Origin: Oceanobacter antarcticus
Lineage (GTDB): Bacteria > Pseudomonadota > Gammaproteobacteria > Pseudomonadales > Oceanobacteraceae
Length of the DNA: 64,000 bases
Reading direction: 5' to 3'
Assembly: GCF_044962685.1 (NCBI RefSeq)
Contig: NZ_JBBKTX010000012.1
Span: 76,898 to 140,897, forward strand
Position 1 is the stretch's first letter; each line of letters starts with the position of its first letter. Positions 61,540 to 64,000 of the stretch are shown here, one piece after another. The translations under genes and the position numbers were made by a program. The notes under the pieces are model-generated. The model ran no database searches, was not told the origin of the DNA, and was given only the letters and a program-made list of their open reading frames with translations.

Positions 61540-61884
61540 GAACCCGGGACGTTCACGCGGCATCATGATCGTGGCACTCCCATGACCGCCCATTGCCACC
61601 TGGATTTGCAGGGTGAGTTGACGATGACCGTCAGTCTTAGCCGCCCCCGAGTGAGCAACGACAACACGACGAGTGAATCACAGTTCAAGACCCTGAGATA
61701 CCAGCAAGACTACCCGGGCCGCTTCGACAGCGACGACCATGCGGTACATGGCAATGAGGGCTATGTCCGTTGGTACAACCGTGGTCACCACCACAGCAGC
61801 CTGGCCGGTTTTACGCTCCATCAGGTGTTTAGCGGAGAATACATTGGAATCGCTCAAGTCCGGCAAGCAGCACTGGACAACTAG
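61540..61884 (+). pseudogene. IS3-family transposase OrfB, C-terminal remnant
   Basis: The frame contains THHDRGTPMTA-like sequence, SLSRPRVSNDN, SESQFKTLRYQQDYPGRF and HHHSSLAGFTLHQVFSGEY, which are the second Asp region, the Glu region and the end of an IS3-family DDE integrase core. The first catalytic Asp and everything upstream are missing, and the Glu-to-end part has substitutions. It ends abruptly at QAALDN just before a TAG, where the sequence becomes group II intron-like, so it has been cut there. Confidence 0.82.
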
Positions 61885-62208
61885 GGTGACAGAGCGGGTT
61901 TACGTGGCTGGATAAACTACTTTGGTATCGCCAATTGCTATCAAGTCTGCGTTGATTTAGATCATTGGATCAGGCGTAGAGTACGAATGGCTTATTGGCG
62001 ACCGTGGCGAAAGCCGCGCACTAAAGTAAGAAGTTTAATGAGATTAGGTGTGCATGTTCAGGCCGCAGTTGCGTGTGGTATCACCAGTAAAGGGCCGTGG
62101 CGCAGTGCTAAAACTCCGGGGATCAATCAGGCTTTATCGCTTGCTTACTTAAAATCCGAAGGGCCCCTGTATGTCAACCTAAGCCTGAGCCAGTGGATTT
62201 TGAGATAA
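61885..62208 (+). pseudogene. Group II intron maturase, C-terminal remnant
   Basis: Translated from 61885 in the same frame as the preceding remnant, the sequence reads GLRGWINYFGIANCYQ, then LDHWIRRRVRMAYWRPWR, KPRTKVRSLMRLGV and GITSKGPWRSAKTPGINQAL. This is the maturase-specific (domain X) and C-terminal part of a bacterial group II intron reverse transcriptase. The catalytic reverse-transcriptase part with YADD is absent. No domain V hairpin is visible after the stop. The fragment is therefore dead. Confidence 0.85.
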
Positions 62209-62238
62209 CATCCAAATCAGGTCAGGGCGCTCAGGAGA

Positions 62239-62631
62239 ATGACCATACCAAAACCTGCTACCACTGCTAATCCCAGTCCCGCACTGGAAAAGCGGGTGCG
62301 CAGAGCCTTCAGTACCGAATACAAGTTATCCATCATCCAGCAAGCCGAGGCCTGCCAGCATGGTGAGTTAGGGGAACTGCTGCGCCGTGAAAAATTGTAT
62401 TCCAATCAATTGTCTCAATGGCGTCGGGAACGGGATGAGCAAGGGCTGGATGGTTTGACAAAATCCGCCCCGGGTCCCGCGCCGAAGAAGACCCTTGAGC
62501 AGAAGCGTATCGAACAGCTCGAAAAAGAGAACGACCGGCTACGCAAGCAGATCGAGATTCAGAATGGCTGCCTGACGCTCCAAAAAAAAGCCTTGGATCT
62601 ACTGGACATGCTCGACGAGGACGCGTCATGA
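62239..62631 (+). mobile_element. IS3-family transposase OrfA
   Basis: A 130-residue helix-turn-helix protein followed by a coiled-coil (IEQLEKENDRLRKQIEIQNG), characteristic of IS3-family OrfA. The reading frame is intact. The overlap with the next frame is ATGA at 62628. The OrfB that should follow is cut after 86 residues, so the element cannot transpose by itself. Confidence 0.85.
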
Positions 62632-62885
62632 ATCAGTTGCTGCAGGCACCATTACCCTCCGGTATTTCTGAACGCCTTGCTTGTCACGTGCTGGATATTG
62701 GTCGTAATACCTTTCGTGCCATACACGCCCGTTATCATTTTTGCGGGCCGGTGAGCCCACACCGACGAAAGCGCAAGGATATCCAACAGCCACGCGCCTT
62801 GAGTGTCGAAGAGAGCGCTCAAGTAAAGGCCGTGTTGAGTAGCACTGAGTATCAGGACCAACCACCGGCGTCGGTGTATTACCGG
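62628..62885 (+). pseudogene. IS3-family transposase OrfB, N-terminal remnant
   Basis: The first 86 residues (from MNQLLQAPLPSGISERLACH to PPASVYYR) are the N-terminal part of an IS3 OrfB before the catalytic core. At residue 87 the sequence changes to an IS1182-type transposase. The missing core may correspond to the type of fragment seen at 61540-61884. Confidence 0.8.
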
Positions 62886-63485
62886 TTTCGCTCCCGAGAT
62901 GAACGCTTTGACGAACAAAAAGAGAAGTATGGCCACCGCCATGAAGAACACCACAAAAGCGAGTGTCACAAGCAAATCCCGACCAGTGAATTTGACTACG
63001 ATTCCGTGAAGCAAGCGTGTATTTGCCCACAGGGACATGAACTGACGTTTAATGGCCTCAGATAAGATGATCAGGGGAAACCAGACGGCTTATTTTACTG
63101 GACGACTGTTAGCTTGTCGGGTGTGCCCGATTAAATGGTCAATCCATCCTTTGCGGATCATCGTAAAGGCTCGGGGAGGCAAGTCTCATTCCGAGTGTAC
63201 AGCAAGGTACCGACGTACACGGGTTGGATGACCAATCTGCCAGGAGCCGATCGGTGCGTCAGCCCGAAGGGCAAGTATCAGGACGATACGAGCAACCAGG
63301 CGTATCGACAGTGATGAAGGTAAACGAATTGACAGCCACAGGATGTCGACGGTGGAGCCAGTGTTTGCCAATATTGAATATAATAAAGGCTTGAAGCGAT
63401 TCAGCCTGAGGGGTAAAAGAAAGTGCAAGCGCAGTGGCAATTATTCAGTGTGGTGCACAATATTGAGAAGCGGTCACCGAGAATG
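62886..63485 (+). pseudogene. IS1182-family transposase remnant, frameshifted
   Basis: Segments of an IS1182-type transposase occur in different frames. They are FRSRDERF and FDYDSVKQACICPQGHELTF (to 63065, in the frame of the previous remnant), GSGRQVSF near 63171, STVEPVFANIEYNKGLKRFSLRG near 63345-63415, and then KVQAQWQLFSVVHNIEKR ending near 63475. Stops and frame changes separate them, so it is inactive. The element stops eight or so bases before repeat copy 3. Confidence 0.82.
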
Positions 63486-63492
63486 AGCTATT

Positions 63493-63752
63493 GGGGACAT
63501 CTATTTAATCCGGTGCTCACTCTGGGCTACCGGAGGGTGTCGAATCACGAAGCCGACTTGCAGGCCTGACGGGTCAAGTCAAACGTCGGCGACACCGAGT
63601 CGAGATCAGCCGGCAGCCCCCGAAGGGCGCGGGTTGCCGCCGTCCAGTGCGGTGTTGATGAATGTGAAAAGGACTCGTCATTTCGCTGCATTCGCCGCCT
63701 TGCCCTGAACAACGGCAACACTCGCGCAGAGCCGTGCAGGATTAAATAGATG
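63493..63752 (-). repeat. Terminal-inverted-repeat element, copy 3 (inverted)
   Basis: A 260-bp copy in the opposite orientation to copies 1 and 2. It begins GGGGACATCTATTTAATCC and ends GGATTAAATAGATG. The outer CCCC of the right terminus is missing and replaced directly by the sequence leading into the IS110-family gene, so the insertion lies at or within the terminus. Internal blocks GTCGGCGACACCGAGTC, GGCAGCCCCCGAAGGGCGC and GAACAACGGCAACACTCGCGC match copy 2. Confidence 0.9.
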
Positions 63753-63759
63753 ATGAGAT

Positions 63760-63835
63760 GGACGCTCCCCATAGGATCCAGCGTCAAATGCGCTAAGGTT
63801 TTGTTACGAGCAAAATGTCAATATGAGGAGCGTCC
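63760..63835 (+). repeat. Inverted repeat at left end of IS110-family element
   Basis: GGACGCTCC at 63760-63768 is repeated inverted as GGAGCGTCC at 63827-63835, just before the transposase start. It may be part of the left-end structure of the insertion sequence. Confidence 0.55.
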
Positions 63836-63837
63836 AC

Positions 63838-64000
63838 ATGAACAATATTAGTACCATCGCCATCGATCTTGCAAAGTCCGTTTTTCAGATCTGCATCGTC
63901 TCCGGGCACAACAAGGTATCAAAACAATTACGCCTCAGCCGGGAGAAATTCAGGCAATTCATGCTGGAGCAAACACCCTCCAGAGTCGTCATGGAGGCCT
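63838..64000 (+). mobile_element. IS110-family transposase (3' end outside window)
   Basis: The first 54 residues are visible: ISTIAIDLAKSVFQICIVSG carries the Asp of the DEDD RuvC-like domain of IS110/IS1111 transposases, and PSRVVMEA is its next conserved block, where the Glu stands. The start follows GAGGAGCGTCCAC. The non-coding left end is at most about 85 bp (63753-63837). IS110 elements insert without making duplications, guided by a non-coding bridge RNA made from the element. Confidence 0.88.

Noticed and set aside
1..64000. CRISPR arrays, tRNA or rRNA genes
   Set aside because: No regularly spaced repeats, no cloverleaf with CCA and no rRNA-like sequence were recognised on reading.

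Overview
The window comes from a free-living, probably marine, nitrogen-fixing gammaproteobacterium. The nif gene order (nifA, nifB, fdxN, nifO, nifQ, rhdN, grx5 and then nifH, D, K, T, Y) follows the Azotobacter vinelandii / Pseudomonas stutzeri arrangement. NifA lacks the cysteine-rich linker of the oxygen-sensing type, and acs sits beside a CrbS/CrbR-type two-component pair. I cannot name the genus.

Layout. (1) 1-7352: end of nifA and a FeMo-cofactor/Fe-S operon (nifB, fdxN, nifO, nifQ, rhodanese-ankyrin, monothiol glutaredoxin, BolA-like, nafY), then an unrecognised gene behind two NifA-type sites. (2) 7353-18373: a six-gene glycogen operon on the minus strand (glgC, GH57, malQ, glgB, glgA, glgP), ending next to a 12-copy TGCTTTC tandem repeat. 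(3) 18949-28820: a SIR2-like gene divergent from nifHDK-T-Y, followed by tightly coupled accessory genes (DUF6129-like, Fe-S leucine-rich-variant repeat protein, NifX-like, helical proteins, bacteriohemerythrin). (4) 29163-33795: ankyrin-modB-modC on the minus strand, divergent from a NifZ-like gene and a double-domain SagB-type nitroreductase. (5) 33827-46712: an outer-membrane protein gene and a five-gene minus-strand cluster of secreted DUF11-type proteins that includes a 1957-residue OmpA/beta-barrel protein. (6) 47350-61369: DcaP-like porin, acs, crbR/crbS, a CBS/nucleotidyltransferase plus exonuclease pair, a 2-hydroxyacid dehydrogenase, a SpoU methyltransferase and a GH13_18 sugar phosphorylase. 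(7) 61490-64000: a graveyard of IS3, group II intron and IS1182 remnants, then the start of an IS110-family element.

How it fits together. NifB and NifQ supply the FeMo-cofactor core and molybdenum, NafY/NifY/NifX-like proteins carry cofactor, ModBC imports molybdate, and Grx/BolA/rhodanese/ferredoxin handle sulfur, Fe-S and electrons for the NifHDK enzyme. Hemerythrin may protect against or sense oxygen. Glycogen stored by the operon in the middle could supply carbon and ATP for fixation (inference). NifA-type sites with -24/-12 promoters are visible before nifB and nifH, and a palindromic variant, TGTCG-N6-CGACA, occurs three times at two other loci.

The least explained features are a three-copy element of about 240-265 bp with 19-bp terminal inverted repeats (6214, 28892, 63493), the DUF11/OmpA surface cluster, and the set of unrecognised genes coupled to nif.
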